This document shows positions 17,422 through 26,584 of a DNA stretch of 64,000 nucleotides, piece after piece. The notes under the pieces were generated by a model. That model saw only the letters and a list, made by a program, of their open reading frames with translations, did not search any database and was not told the origin of the DNA. This stretch comes from SIG78 sp036677805. GTDB lineage: Bacteria > Verrucomicrobiota > Lentisphaeria > Victivallales > Victivallaceae. The stretch lies in the NCBI GenBank assembly GCA_036677805.1, contig JAVBVS010000024.1:186001-250000 (forward strand), given 5' to 3'. The translations under genes were made by a program, and so were the position numbers. Positions within the stretch are counted from its first letter, which is position 1; each line of letters begins with the position of its first letter.

Positions 17422-20094
17422 TCAGCGCAGACTGTCTTCGGCGCGCTGGAACGCGCGCCATGAGCCGTAGGCCTGTTTCAGCTTTTCAACCTCTTCCGGC
17501 GTGGACAGCAGCAGCGAGCGGCGGAAGAATCCTTCTGCGACCCGGTTGACCCGCCGCCGCCAGAAATCGTCGGGCGCGGCGAACGCCAGATTGTTTTTGA
17601 GCTCGCCATTGTACAGCATATAATAAAAATACTGGTCCCCCCGTCCGATGGCGAGCCCGGCCGCATCGACCAGAGGCCGCGCCATTTCGGGCGTGACCGC
17701 GGCCAGCACCACGCGCTCATTGCGGGTCTTGCCGTCGGGGGATGTGATCTGGAATTCGATCAAGCCGTCGCCGGTTCGGGTCACCGTGGCCTTGCCGCCG
17801 GCGAATTCAAAGCTCCGACCCTTCAATTTGGAGTCATTTTTCTTCAATTCTTCGGACAGATAACGCCCCTGACCGGCCGCGAGATCAAGCCGCCGGGCGT
17901 AATCGACCAGCGTCAGGGCCGCCTCTGCCCGGTTCGGATAATCCTTGACCCGCGCCGGCTCCTGGCGCGCGGCCTGAATGGCTTGACGGAAGCGGTTCCA
18001 GTCCTCTTCGGCCCCGCTTTTCGCAGCCCGGATCATCAGGTAGTCGAGCAGTTCCATTTTGCGCGGCAGATCGGCGCGGTAATTTTCGTCGGAGGACTCG
18101 GCGCGTTCCGTCTCCATCCTGGCCAGCCCCGCAATCCGTTGCTGAAGGGCGGCCCGGGCGGTTTCGCGGCGCTGTTTTTCGATATCGGCGCGGTAAGTCT
18201 GAATCAGCGGCGTCCGGGCCGGCGCCACATTGCAGCGTTCGTCGCAGTCGATGTAAGCGGCCTCCAGATTGTCCAGAAATTTGCGTTCTTCCGGCGTTTC
18301 CGGCCGGAGCGAGACCCGGGTGAATTCCCCCAGAAAGCGGATTTCATTGGCAAACAGCAGTTCCTGCAGACGGTTGGCTTCGCGCATGAAAGCGCTGATT
18401 TGCGGCACTTCGATCTGGGGCACCGGCAGCGGCGCCGGCGCTTCCGGCACCGCCGCCGCATTCTTGACCGCCGGCGAGATCGGCGGTGTCGCAGGGCGCA
18501 GGACCGGCGCCGGTTTGGGTGCCGGCGCAACGGCGGTTCGCGGCGGCGCCGCGTTGCGGCCGCTCAACAGCCAGTACCCGCCGAGGACGAGCAACAGCAG
18601 AATCACGGCGATTACGGTCGCCCGGAGCAGGAAGAAATTGTCGCTTTTGTCTTCACCGTCCCGGGGTTCCGGCGGCTCCAGAGTTTCTTCCGGGATGGCG
18701 TCGGATTCCTCCGGTTGGGATGCGCCGGTTTCGGCCGCGTTCCGGTCTTCGTCGGCGGCTTCCGGGATGGCGACCTCGGTTTGAGGCGCCTCGGCTTCCG
18801 GCGCGGCGGAATGGAGTTTCAATGCGATCGCCGGTCTGGCGGCGGTTTCGGTCGCGGATTCGGGTTTTGTCGCGGCCGCTTCGTCCGGCGCCTGCGCTTC
18901 CGGCGGCGTTGCCGCCGGTTCCGGAGCGGCCGATTCCGCGGGCTTGAGCTTGAGGGAGAGTTTGGTATGCGAAGAAGGCATGAGTACTTTGGCTTGCGCG
19001 GAAGCTCCGCCCATGCCGCCGCCCAGCCCCCCGCTCAGACCGCCGCCGAGGGTGCCGGAATTGCCGGAAAGCGTCTGTGCCAGGCGGCCGGAAGGGGTGT
19101 TGCCGCCAAGCCCGGCATTCAATCGGGGCATGCTGCCGGACAGCGTGTTGCCGGAACGGCCGCTGAGATAGGCCTGAAGCGCGGCGGAAAGTTCCTCGCA
19201 ATTCTGATAACGGTTGGCCGGACTCCGCGCCATCATTTTGAGGATGATGTCGTTGACCGGGCGCGGGAGCAGGGGATCGAGCTCAATGGGCGGACGCAGC
19301 GTGCCGACCAGATGCTGGCGGGCGATCTCATCGGTGTTTTCGCCGTTGTAGGGGAAGCTTCCGGTCACCAGATGGTAAAAGGTGGCGCCCAGACTGTAAA
19401 TGTCGCTGCGGGTGTCGGTGACCACGCCGGTCAGCTGTTCGGGGCTGATGTATTGCGGGGTGCCGACCACCATGTCGCTGTCAGTGTTGACGTCTTCGCC
19501 GAAAACCTGAGACAGACCGAGGTCGGCGAGCTTGATCCGGTTGTTGCCACAGCGCATGATGTTGTCGGGTTTGATGTCGTGATGGATGAGCTTCTGCTCT
19601 TTCCAGGCGCAGTCGAGGGCGTCGGCCACCTGCATGATGACCCGGCAGGCCTCGTCGGCGGGAATGCGTCCCTGATCCTGGAGCGCCTGCTTCATGGTCT
19701 GGCCGTCGATGTACTCCATCGCAAAATAAAAGAGGCCCTCATCTTCCCCGACGGCATAGGCCTGCACAATGTTGGGATGGTTGAGCTTGGCCGCCGAACG
19801 CGCTTCGCGGATGAAGGCCTTGACCGATTCGGTTTCCTGCGAATATTCCGGGCTCAGCACCTTGATCGCCGCCGGCCGGTCGAGCGAGAGCTGGTGGGCC
19901 AGAAAGACGATGCCCATGCCGCCGGAGCCGATTTTCCGGATGATCAGGAAATCGCCGATGACCGCGCCGGGGTCGAACCGGGTATTGGGGGCGGTGACCT
20001 TTTCCCCGCAATAAGCACAAGTGGCCGCGACTCCGGGTTCCCAATCCTCAGTAGCGATGATGCCCCGGCAGTGCGGACATTGGAATCGTATCAT
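17422..20094 (-). CDS. Transmembrane Ser/Thr protein kinase with N-terminal zinc knuckle
   Basis: 890-residue Hanks-type kinase. Residues 6-29 hold a CxxC...CxxC zinc knuckle (C6, C9, C26, C29). The kinase domain covers about 48-310: glycine loop GSGGMG at 56-61, Lys78, Glu97, catalytic loop HHDIKPDN at 171-178 (His instead of the Arg of HRD), metal motif DLG at 191-193, and the APE-like SPEQL. A Gly/Ser-rich then Pro/Ala/Glu-rich linker leads to one membrane helix near 500 (VIAVILLLLVLGGYWLL). About 370 residues follow, probably periplasmic, rich in Arg/Glu helices and of no family I know. Substrates are unknown. GGAG precedes the ATG. Confidence 0.9.
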   Translation of the reverse strand: MIRFQCPHCRGIIATEDWEPGVAATCAYCGEKVTAPNTRFDPGAVIGDFLIIRKIGSGGMGIVFLAHQLSLDRPAAIKVLSPEYSQETESVKAFIREARSAAKLNHPNIVQAYAVGEDEGLFYFAMEYIDGQTMKQALQDQGRIPADEACRVIMQVADALDCAWKEQKLIHHDIKPDNIMRCGNNRIKLADLGLSQVFGEDVNTDSDMVVGTPQYISPEQLTGVVTDTRSDIYSLGATFYHLVTGSFPYNGENTDEIARQHLVGTLRPPIELDPLLPRPVNDIILKMMARSPANRYQNCEELSAALQAYLSGRSGNTLSGSMPRLNAGLGGNTPSGRLAQTLSGNSGTLGGGLSGGLGGGMGGASAQAKVLMPSSHTKLSLKLKPAESAAPEPAATPPEAQAPDEAAATKPESATETAARPAIALKLHSAAPEAEAPQTEVAIPEAADEDRNAAETGASQPEESDAIPEETLEPPEPRDGEDKSDNFFLLRATVIAVILLLLVLGGYWLLSGRNAAPPRTAVAPAPKPAPVLRPATPPISPAVKNAAAVPEAPAPLPVPQIEVPQISAFMREANRLQELLFANEIRFLGEFTRVSLRPETPEERKFLDNLEAAYIDCDERCNVAPARTPLIQTYRADIEKQRRETARAALQQRIAGLARMETERAESSDENYRADLPRKMELLDYLMIRAAKSGAEEDWNRFRQAIQAARQEPARVKDYPNRAEAALTLVDYARRLDLAAGQGRYLSEELKKNDSKLKGRSFEFAGGKATVTRTGDGLIEFQITSPDGKTRNERVVLAAVTPEMARPLVDAAGLAIGRGDQYFYYMLYNGELKNNLAFAAPDDFWRRRVNRVAEGFFRRSLLLSTPEEVEKLKQAYGSWRAFQRAEDSLR

Positions 20095-20146
20095 TTTCGC
20101 TCCGTTGTCCGTCGAAAACAGGTTATGATTTTACAACTTCGCTGGT

Positions 20147-20176
20147 AATATACTTCCCGATTGTCGTTTAGCCCAA
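20147..20176 (-). promoter_or_regulatory. Possible promoter for the kinase gene
   Basis: Minus strand: TTGGGC (20171-20176), 18 bp spacer, TATATT (20147-20152). The -35 is a poor match. Confidence 0.35.
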
Positions 20177-20247
20177 CTTTTTCCGGCCGAAATCAGGGAA
20201 AAAACGCTTTTTTTTGTAAAATATGCCGTACGGGACGCCTGCCGCGT

Positions 20248-21099
20248 TCATTTCCCGGCCGGCGGCGGCAGGAAGTCGGGAATCCGGTCGGGCCGGCGGG
20301 TGAAGATTTCCGGCATCTGCCGGATCAGCGGCAACAGCGCGCTGCCGCTGCGGCAGAAGGCCGTCCTGGTCAGCACCGGCCGGTAACGGCCTTCGCGGAT
20401 GGACTCTTGGTCGGGCGTCACGCCGTCAACGGCGATGATTTTCAATCGGGACGAACCCGCCAGCTCCCACGAACCGAACAAAATCAGCCCCTCCGTCCCG
20501 GCCGCCAGCGCTTCGGCCTCCGCCAGTTTGCGGTAGACGATCATGCCGGGCAGGATTTCATCGCCCGGCTTCGGCGGCTCCGGATGCAATAGTTTCCAGC
20601 CCATGATCCGGTTCAGGAAAACCCGGCCGCCGGGCGCTTCCGGCGGCACCCCGGCGCGCACCACCGGCAGGTCGGGCAGCCCCAGCTGCTTCCAGTTGTC
20701 GATCTTTCCCGAGTAGATACGCTTCAACTCCGTTGCGGTCAGCCGTTCCAGGCCGAAGTCGCGCGGCACCGCGATCAGCACCGGTTCCAGCGCGTAGGGC
20801 ACGACCGTGAAATCGTTGCCGAAAGTGAGTTCGTCCCCGGCGCTGGTGACGGCGGCGTCGCAACCGTTGTCCGGCGCGGTCAGCGCTTCCGGCTCCAGCC
20901 GCTTGATTTCAAACGCTCCGGGATGGCTTTCGCTCCAGAGCATCACCGCTTCGCGCAGGATCGGATCGCCGCCGATGGCGTCGCCGATGACCGCGCTCCG
21001 CACCGGTTTTTCCGCTGTTTCCGCCGCCGGTTCCGCCGCCGCGGCGGCGGTTGCCAGGGCGATTGCCGCCAGCCATGCCAATCCGAATTGTTGCAACAT
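20248..21099 (-). CDS. Secreted PstS-like phosphate/ligand-binding protein
   Basis: 283-residue exported protein. MLQQFGLAWLAAIALATAAAAA is a signal peptide. The mature protein follows the PstS-like solute-binding fold: AVIGDAIGGDPILREAVMLW, VLIAVPRDFGLERLTATELKRIYSG (quoted in part), and the hallmark KRIYSGKIDNWKQLG. I set the start at 21099, not 21165, because GGAG lies seven bases before it and it opens the signal peptide. No pst transporter genes accompany it, so it may be a stand-alone binding protein. It is upstream of the kinase on the same strand, 153 bp away. Confidence 0.75.
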   Translation of the reverse strand: MLQQFGLAWLAAIALATAAAAAEPAAETAEKPVRSAVIGDAIGGDPILREAVMLWSESHPGAFEIKRLEPEALTAPDNGCDAAVTSAGDELTFGNDFTVVPYALEPVLIAVPRDFGLERLTATELKRIYSGKIDNWKQLGLPDLPVVRAGVPPEAPGGRVFLNRIMGWKLLHPEPPKPGDEILPGMIVYRKLAEAEALAAGTEGLILFGSWELAGSSRLKIIAVDGVTPDQESIREGRYRPVLTRTAFCRSGSALLPLIRQMPEIFTRRPDRIPDFLPPPAGK

Positions 21100-21224
21100 G
21101 CCGGAACTCCATCCGTTCCATCGCTGAAAAAGCCCGAATACAAGTATCTTTGAATGTAACCGCACTTCCTTGTAAAGTCAAATGCTTTTCCGGTAAAAAA
21201 AAGGCTTTTCGGGCGGCCGTAAGC

Positions 21225-21253
21225 TTGCGAAAAGTTCGAAACCGGATTATAGT
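21225..21253 (+). promoter_or_regulatory. Promoter for the nuoE-nuoF-gltD-like operon
   Basis: TTGCGA (21225-21230), 17 bp spacer, TATAGT (21248-21253), followed 48 bp later by AGGAGG and the first ATG of the operon. Confidence 0.6.
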
Positions 21254-21317
21254 ATACTGTTTTATTTTGCTATGAGTCAAGTCGATCGACAGCTAACTTG
21301 CAGGAGGAGTGTTCATC

Positions 21318-21770
21318 ATGGCGGAACCGATGCCGTGTCTCACCCAAATTGCGCCGGAACCCGGGAATCTGATCCGCGGTCTTCAGGCGATTCAAGCCGC
21401 TTCCGGCTTCGTCTCCGACGATGCCGTCCGGGCCGCGGCGGAATATTTCGGCGTCGCGCCGGTGGAGGTCGAGGGCGTGTTGAGTTTTTATGCGCAGTTC
21501 AAGCGGGTCAAGCCCGGAAAGTTCCGGATTTCGATCTGTGACGGCACCGCCTGTCACATCAAGGGTTCGCCGTTGATCATGGAGTGGATCGCCAATGAAC
21601 TCGGTATCCGGGCCGGGGAGACCGACCGGGAAGGTCGTTTTTCGCTGGAAAAAGTCGCCTGCCTCGGCTGTTGCAGTCTGGCTCCGGTGATGAGCGTCAA
21701 CGGCACGGTGTTCGGCAAGCTCGACCGCAAAAACACCGTCCGGATTCTGAAGGAGTATCGCGCCAAATGA
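21318..21770 (+). CDS. NuoE/HydC-like [2Fe-2S] subunit
   Basis: 150-residue thioredoxin-fold ferredoxin subunit as found in NADH dehydrogenases and bifurcating hydrogenases. A helical N-terminus (SDDAVRAAAEYFGVAPVEVE, then GVLSFYAQF) precedes the cluster ligands Cys74 and Cys79 (CDGTAC) and Cys115 and Cys119 (CLGCC), the C-x4-C and C-x3-C spacing of NuoE. ATG 21318 follows a perfect AGGAGG. Its stop overlaps the next gene's start (ATGA), so the two are translationally coupled. No other complex I subunit genes are present. Confidence 0.92.
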   Translation: MAEPMPCLTQIAPEPGNLIRGLQAIQAASGFVSDDAVRAAAEYFGVAPVEVEGVLSFYAQFKRVKPGKFRISICDGTACHIKGSPLIMEWIANELGIRAGETDREGRFSLEKVACLGCCSLAPVMSVNGTVFGKLDRKNTVRILKEYRAK

Positions 21771-23503
21771 ACGTTTCCGATCAAATTGTAAAAATTCGCC
21801 TCGGAACCGCCAGCTGCGGCATTGCCGCCGGCGCCGCCGCCGTGCTCGATCGGTTGCGCGAACGGGCTGCCGGCGTGACGGTCGAAGAAGTCGGCTGTAT
21901 CGGCCATTGCTATGCCGAGCCGCTGGCCGAGGTTGTGCTGCGGAGCGGCGAATCGGTTTTTTACGGCAATCTGACCGCCGGGGACGGCTGTCTTGACAAT
22001 ATGCTCGCGCTTGGTGAAGCGGACCGTTTCACTGTCCCGGAAATCCGCCGCCGCAAAACTCTGAACCGTGTGCTCAAGCTCGCCGGGCGGATCAATCCGA
22101 TCAGCCTGGAGGATTATCGCGCCGCAGGCGGCTATCAGGCGCTGGCCAGGGCCTTGGCCATGTCGCCGGAAGCGATCGTGAACGAAATCAAGGCGTCCGG
22201 TCTGCGCGGCCGCGGCGGCGGCGGATTTCCCGCCGGCATGAAATGGGGCTTCCTCGCGGCCAAAACCGCGCCGGAAAAAATCGTGATCTGCAATGCCGAC
22301 GAGGGCGATCCCGGCGCGTTCATGGATCGCTCGCTGATGGAAAGCGCTCCGCATCAGGTGCTCGAAGGCATGCTGATCGCCGCGGCGGCAACCGGCGCGA
22401 CCAGGCTTTTCATCTACTGCCGTGCGGAATATCCGCTGGCGATCAAGCATCTTACGATCGCGATCGAGCAGATCGTGGCGGCAAAACTCAACGTCGTTTA
22501 TGGCCGGACGCTCGACATCATCATCAAGGAAGGCGCGGGCGCTTTCGTCTGCGGCGAAGAGACCGCGCTGATCGCGTCGCTCGAGGGCCGGCGCGGCACG
22601 CCGCGATTCCGGCCGCCGTTTCCGACCGACAGCGGCTATCACAATTTGCCGACGATGATCAACAATGTCGAAACCTTCGGCAACGTGCCCGGCATCATCG
22701 CCGACGGGGCCGCGGCCTATGCCGCGGTCGGAACCGCCAACAGCAAGGGCACCAAGATTTTCGCGCTGGCCGGAGACCTCAAATATCCGGGACTGGTCGA
22801 GGTGCCGATGGGCATCACGCTGGCGGAGATCGTGTTCGACATCGGCGGCGCCGAGCGTGACCAGGTCAAGGCGGTGCAGACCGGAGGCCCCTCCGGCGGC
22901 TGCATTCCGGCGGAACTCTTTGATACGCCGGTCGATTACGATTCGCTGCGCACGCTGGGCGCGATCATGGGGTCGGGCGGGCTGATCGTCATCGGCAAGC
23001 ACCGCTGCATGGTCGAAACCGCGCGCTATTTCCTTGACTTCACCCGGCGCGAATCGTGCGGCAAATGCACCTTCTGCCGGGTCGGCACCACCCGCATGTT
23101 CGAAACGCTCGAACGCATCACGCAGGGGCACGGCACGCTGGAGGATCTCGATTTTCTCGAAACGCTGGGCAACAAGGTGCGCAAGGGGTCGCTCTGCGGT
23201 CTCGGCCAAACCGCGCCCAATCCGGTGCTGGCGACGCTGCGCTATTTCAAGAACGAATACCTCGATCATGTGGAACGCCACAGCTGTTCCGCGCTCGAGT
23301 GCAATGCGCTGGTCGATGTTGCGCTTGACCGGAGCAAGTGCATCAAGTGCCGGTTGTGCATCAAGACCTGTCCGGCCGGAGCCATCAGCGACGATTTCGT
23401 CGTGGACAACGCCAAATGCACCCGCTGCAACAGTTGTATTGAAATTTGCCCGAAACGCGCGATTGCGCGGATCCCGCGGGCGGAGTGTAAGGATCGGCAA
23501 TGA
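21767..23503 (+). CDS. NuoF/HydB-like NADH-binding flavo-iron-sulfur subunit
   Basis: 578 residues. Domains in order: a thioredoxin-like N-terminus (about 1-110, with GCIGHCYAEP), the FMN/NADH-binding core (SGLRGRGGGGFPAGMKW, ICNADEGDPGAFMDR, GAGAFVCGEETALIASLEG), an SLBB region, a [4Fe-4S] site RESCGKCTFCRVGT with a later Cys, and a C-terminal two-cluster ferredoxin (CIKCRLCIKTCP and CTRCNSCIEICP). This is the HydB/BfuB-like layout of electron-bifurcating enzymes rather than plain NuoF. It overlaps both neighbours by 4 bases. Confidence 0.93.
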   Translation: MNVSDQIVKIRLGTASCGIAAGAAAVLDRLRERAAGVTVEEVGCIGHCYAEPLAEVVLRSGESVFYGNLTAGDGCLDNMLALGEADRFTVPEIRRRKTLNRVLKLAGRINPISLEDYRAAGGYQALARALAMSPEAIVNEIKASGLRGRGGGGFPAGMKWGFLAAKTAPEKIVICNADEGDPGAFMDRSLMESAPHQVLEGMLIAAAATGATRLFIYCRAEYPLAIKHLTIAIEQIVAAKLNVVYGRTLDIIIKEGAGAFVCGEETALIASLEGRRGTPRFRPPFPTDSGYHNLPTMINNVETFGNVPGIIADGAAAYAAVGTANSKGTKIFALAGDLKYPGLVEVPMGITLAEIVFDIGGAERDQVKAVQTGGPSGGCIPAELFDTPVDYDSLRTLGAIMGSGGLIVIGKHRCMVETARYFLDFTRRESCGKCTFCRVGTTRMFETLERITQGHGTLEDLDFLETLGNKVRKGSLCGLGQTAPNPVLATLRYFKNEYLDHVERHSCSALECNALVDVALDRSKCIKCRLCIKTCPAGAISDDFVVDNAKCTRCNSCIEICPKRAIARIPRAECKDRQ

Positions 23504-25560
23504 TGAGTCAGGACCAAACTTTCGAATTCACCATCGACGGGCGGACCGTCCGCGCGCTGCCGGGGGAGACCATCCTCGCGGTGGCGTCGCGGGAAGGGAT
23601 TGCGATCCCGAGCCTGTGTTTCCATAAAAAAATATCCCACAACACCAGTTGTTTCGTCTGTGTGGTCAAGGATTGCAGGAGCGGACGCTTCCTGCCGAGC
23701 TGCGCGGCGCTGCCGACTCCGGGTCAGGCGGTCGACGCTTCCGGCGACGAAGTGCGCGACATGCGCAAGACCGCGCTGGAGCTGCTGCTTTCCGAGCACT
23801 CCGGGGATTGCGAAGCGCCGTGCACCGTCGCCTGTCCGGCCCATGCCGCGGTCGAGGAGTATGTGCGCGCCGGACGCGACGGCGACTGGAAAAAATGCCT
23901 TGAAATCGTGAAGGAACGCATTCCGCTGCCGATGAGCATCGGCCGCGTCTGCCCGCGCTTCTGCGAAAAGGAGTGTCGCAAGAATATTTTCGGCAAGCCG
24001 GTTGCGATCAACGATTTCAAGCGCCTGGCCGCCGATTTGTACTATCGCGATTACATGGAAGCTCTGCCGCCGGAAACCGGCAAGCGCGTGGCTATTGTCG
24101 GCGCCGGTCCGGCCGGTTTGTCGGCCGCCTATTTTCTGCGCCGCAACGGCGTGGCGGTCAAAGTCTACGAACAGATGCCGGAACCCGGCGGCATGCTGCG
24201 CTACGGCATCCCGGAGTACCGGCTGCCGAAGCGTGCCGTGCTCAATGTCGAACTCGCGCATTTCCGGAAAATGGGCGTGGAGTTTGAATTCAACGCCGTC
24301 CTCGGCAAGAATCTGACGCTGTCATCGCTTGAAGCCGAATACGACGCCGTGGGCATCGCCGTGGGCTGCTGGCAGTCGGCGGGACTGCGCTGTCCGGGCG
24401 AAGCGCTGGCGACCCCGGGAATCGATTTCCTGCGCGAAGTGGTGCTCCATGACGGCGCGGTGAAGAATCCGGGCAAGGTGGTGGTCATCGGCGGCGGCAA
24501 CACCGCGATGGACTGCGTGCGCACTTCGATCCGGCTCGGCGCGCCGGAAGTGCTCTGCTTCTACCGCCGGACCGAAGCCGAAATGCCGGCGGAAAAAATT
24601 GAAATTCAGGAAGCGCGCGAAGAGGGCGTGGATTTTCAGTTCCTGCTGGCGCCGGTGAAACTGCGGCGGGAAAATGGCCGGCTGGTGCTGACCTGCCAGC
24701 GCATGGAACTCGGCGAACCCGATGCTTCGGGCCGCCGCCGGCCGGTGCCGGTGCCGGGCAGCGAATTCGATACCGCAGCCGACACCGTGATCGCGGCGGT
24801 CGGTCAGAATGCCGCCGTGCCCGAAGGGGTGAAGGTCAACCGCTGGGGCTGCTGCGAGGCGGCGGCGGTCGACATGAAGGTGGACGGCAGGATTTTCGCC
24901 GCCGGCGACTGCGTGAGCGGCGCGGCGACGGTGGTGGAGGCGGTCGCTGGCGGCCGGATCATGGCCCTCGGCATGATCGCCTTCATGAACGGCGTCGAAC
25001 CGTCGGCGGAGACGGCGATCAATGTGTCGCGCGGCAACTGGCGGGGCATGGCGCCGGAGGATGTGGTCAAAATTCACGATTCCGTCTCCGACGAGGAGCG
25101 TGTGCCGCAGCCGCTGATTGCGCTTGAGGCGCGCCGGACTACCTTCGAGGAAGTTTCCGGCACGATCGGCCGGGAGGCCATGGAGTCCGAAGGCCGCCGC
25201 TGCATCGAATGCAGCTGCACCGACAAGCACGACTGCCGGTTGAAGAAGAACGCCGAAAAGTGCGGCGCCTGTCCCGACGCGATTCGCGGCATGAAGCTCA
25301 AGCCGGTGATGGATACCCGTCATCCTGAAATTCTTCAGGATACCGGCAAATGCGTGAAATGCGGCATTTGCGTCAAGGTCTGCAAGGAAGTGGTCAATCA
25401 GAATCTGCTGTCGCCGCAGAAACGCGGCTTCGACACCTATATCGGAACCGCGTTCAATCAGGGCTTGCCGCTCAGCTGCGCGCAATGCGGCGCCTGCATC
25501 GACGCCTGTCCGACCGGCGCGTTGGACTGGAAGGACAAAACCCGGCGCAAGAAATCCTGA
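23500..25560 (+). CDS. GltD/NfnB-like FAD oxidoreductase fused to ferredoxin domains
   Basis: 686 residues, start ATGATG overlapping the previous stop. Residues 1-95 form a plant-type [2Fe-2S] domain (C40, C51, C54, C68). Residues 100-165 carry the GltD-type [4Fe-4S] helices (C104, C108, C112; C151, C155, C159). A Rossmann motif VAIVGAGPAGLSAA (197-210) starts the FAD domain, with a second dinucleotide site VVVIGGGNTAMDC. The C-terminus has another two-cluster ferredoxin (CVKCGICVKVC, CAQCGACIDACP). There is no hydrogenase H-cluster. With its two neighbours it probably forms a soluble NAD(P)H/ferredoxin complex, possibly electron-bifurcating. Confidence 0.88.
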   Translation: MMSQDQTFEFTIDGRTVRALPGETILAVASREGIAIPSLCFHKKISHNTSCFVCVVKDCRSGRFLPSCAALPTPGQAVDASGDEVRDMRKTALELLLSEHSGDCEAPCTVACPAHAAVEEYVRAGRDGDWKKCLEIVKERIPLPMSIGRVCPRFCEKECRKNIFGKPVAINDFKRLAADLYYRDYMEALPPETGKRVAIVGAGPAGLSAAYFLRRNGVAVKVYEQMPEPGGMLRYGIPEYRLPKRAVLNVELAHFRKMGVEFEFNAVLGKNLTLSSLEAEYDAVGIAVGCWQSAGLRCPGEALATPGIDFLREVVLHDGAVKNPGKVVVIGGGNTAMDCVRTSIRLGAPEVLCFYRRTEAEMPAEKIEIQEAREEGVDFQFLLAPVKLRRENGRLVLTCQRMELGEPDASGRRRPVPVPGSEFDTAADTVIAAVGQNAAVPEGVKVNRWGCCEAAAVDMKVDGRIFAAGDCVSGAATVVEAVAGGRIMALGMIAFMNGVEPSAETAINVSRGNWRGMAPEDVVKIHDSVSDEERVPQPLIALEARRTTFEEVSGTIGREAMESEGRRCIECSCTDKHDCRLKKNAEKCGACPDAIRGMKLKPVMDTRHPEILQDTGKCVKCGICVKVCKEVVNQNLLSPQKRGFDTYIGTAFNQGLPLSCAQCGACIDACPTGALDWKDKTRRKKS

Positions 25561-25647
25561 TTCCAGGAGTGTGTTATGTCAGGCGGTACGGCGGCGGACT
25601 TTGGTCTTGCCGCCGCATTTTTTGCCGCCCGGCAAGGGCGCGCAAAG

Positions 25648-26442
25648 TCAGCCCAGATGACTGTTGCGCCAGGCGCGCGGCGATTTGCCGGTGGCCTTTT
25701 TGAAATTGGCGGTGAAGTGGCTCTGAGTGCGGTAGCCGAGTTGAAAGGCGATGGCGTCCAGAGGCAATTCATTGCGCCGCAGCAGACGGCAGGCTTCCTC
25801 GATGCGGAGCCGGTTCAGGTAACCGGCGTAGGTGATGCCGCATTGCTGCGGAAAGAGGTGCAACAGCCGGGAGCGGCTGATGAAGACCCTGGCCGCCACT
25901 TCGGCGGCGGTGATCTTGCGCTGGAAGTTTTTGCGCATGAACTCGACGGCCCGCGCGATGCGGGGATCCTCGGGCCGGGCGGCGCTGCCGGCGTAGGCGT
26001 CGTCGATGGTGTCGCTGAGAATCTGCCGGATGATTGCGGCCAGGCTGGCCACGCGCTGGGAATTGAGTTCCGGCAGATCGGCGTCCGCCGGATCGCCCGG
26101 TTTGCGGTAAGGTCCGCACAGCACCGCGCCGAGGCAGAGTCCGTTGCGCCGGAACGGCACCAAGAGTTCGGTGGCGCCCGCCGGACAGCGCGCCTCAAAG
26201 TAATCTTCGTGGGCGGCCAGCGCGGCGGTCAGCGTTTTGCGGTCGTGTTCCATGCAGATTTTTTCCATGCCGGGCAGGGCTTTCCGGCGATGGCAGAAGG
26301 CGCATTCGTGTTTGGCCACGTTTTCCGAAAGCCGTTGCTCGACGGCGAGTTGCGATCCGGCTTTCCAGCAGCAGTGAACCTGAAAACTTTCTCCCAGCAG
26401 CTGCAATCGTTCCCGCAGCAAGGCAAAGATTTCATCAGCCAT
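25648..26442 (-). CDS. AraC-family regulator with a PocR-like sensor domain
   Basis: 264 residues, start placed at 26442 (MADEIFALLRERLQ) where CGGAG lies ten bases upstream; an upstream in-frame extension would be implausible and would overlap the facing gene. Residues of about 10-140 resemble a PocR ligand-binding domain with conserved cysteines (HECAFCHRRK, EKICMEHDR, EARCPAGATELLVPF). The last 100 residues are an AraC double helix-turn-helix ending AIAFQLGYRTQSHFTANFKK. It diverges from the pseudopilin gene of a carbohydrate locus and is probably its regulator. Confidence 0.87.
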   Translation of the reverse strand: MADEIFALLRERLQLLGESFQVHCCWKAGSQLAVEQRLSENVAKHECAFCHRRKALPGMEKICMEHDRKTLTAALAAHEDYFEARCPAGATELLVPFRRNGLCLGAVLCGPYRKPGDPADADLPELNSQRVASLAAIIRQILSDTIDDAYAGSAARPEDPRIARAVEFMRKNFQRKITAAEVAARVFISRSRLLHLFPQQCGITYAGYLNRLRIEEACRLLRRNELPLDAIAFQLGYRTQSHFTANFKKATGKSPRAWRNSHLG

Positions 26443-26480
26443 AATATGCGGTCTCCGTGTTGGTTGCCCGACTAAGTTAG

Positions 26481-26511
26481 CACTATTTTGATAAAAAGCA
26501 ACACTAAAATG
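26481..26511. promoter_or_regulatory. Candidate AraC-type operator, direct repeat 21 bp apart
   Basis: CACTATTTTG (26481-26490) and CACTAAAATG (26502-26511) are direct repeats spaced 21 bp, two helical turns, in the gap between the divergent AraC regulator and the pseudopilin gene. Confidence 0.4.
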
Positions 26512-26512
26512 G

Positions 26513-26541
26513 TGGCATCCGCCGATTTTTTCAAGTATACT
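26513..26541 (+). promoter_or_regulatory. Possible promoter for the pseudopilin-hydrolase-oxidoreductase operon
   Basis: TATACT (26536-26541) is a good -10. The -35 position holds TGGCAT, a weak match, which would fit a promoter that needs an activator bound at the adjacent direct repeat. Confidence 0.4.
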
Positions 26542-26584
26542 ATGAATAAGACCTGAAACAACACCAACGGAAAGGACGCCTTCC

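Noticed and set aside
21318..25560. Respiratory complex I locus
   Set aside because: Only E- and F-like subunits are present. There are no membrane subunits, and the third gene is GltD-like.
23500..25560. [FeFe]-hydrogenase catalytic subunit
   Set aside because: The N-terminal ferredoxin domain looks similar, but no H-cluster cysteine motifs follow; a GltD-type FAD core does.
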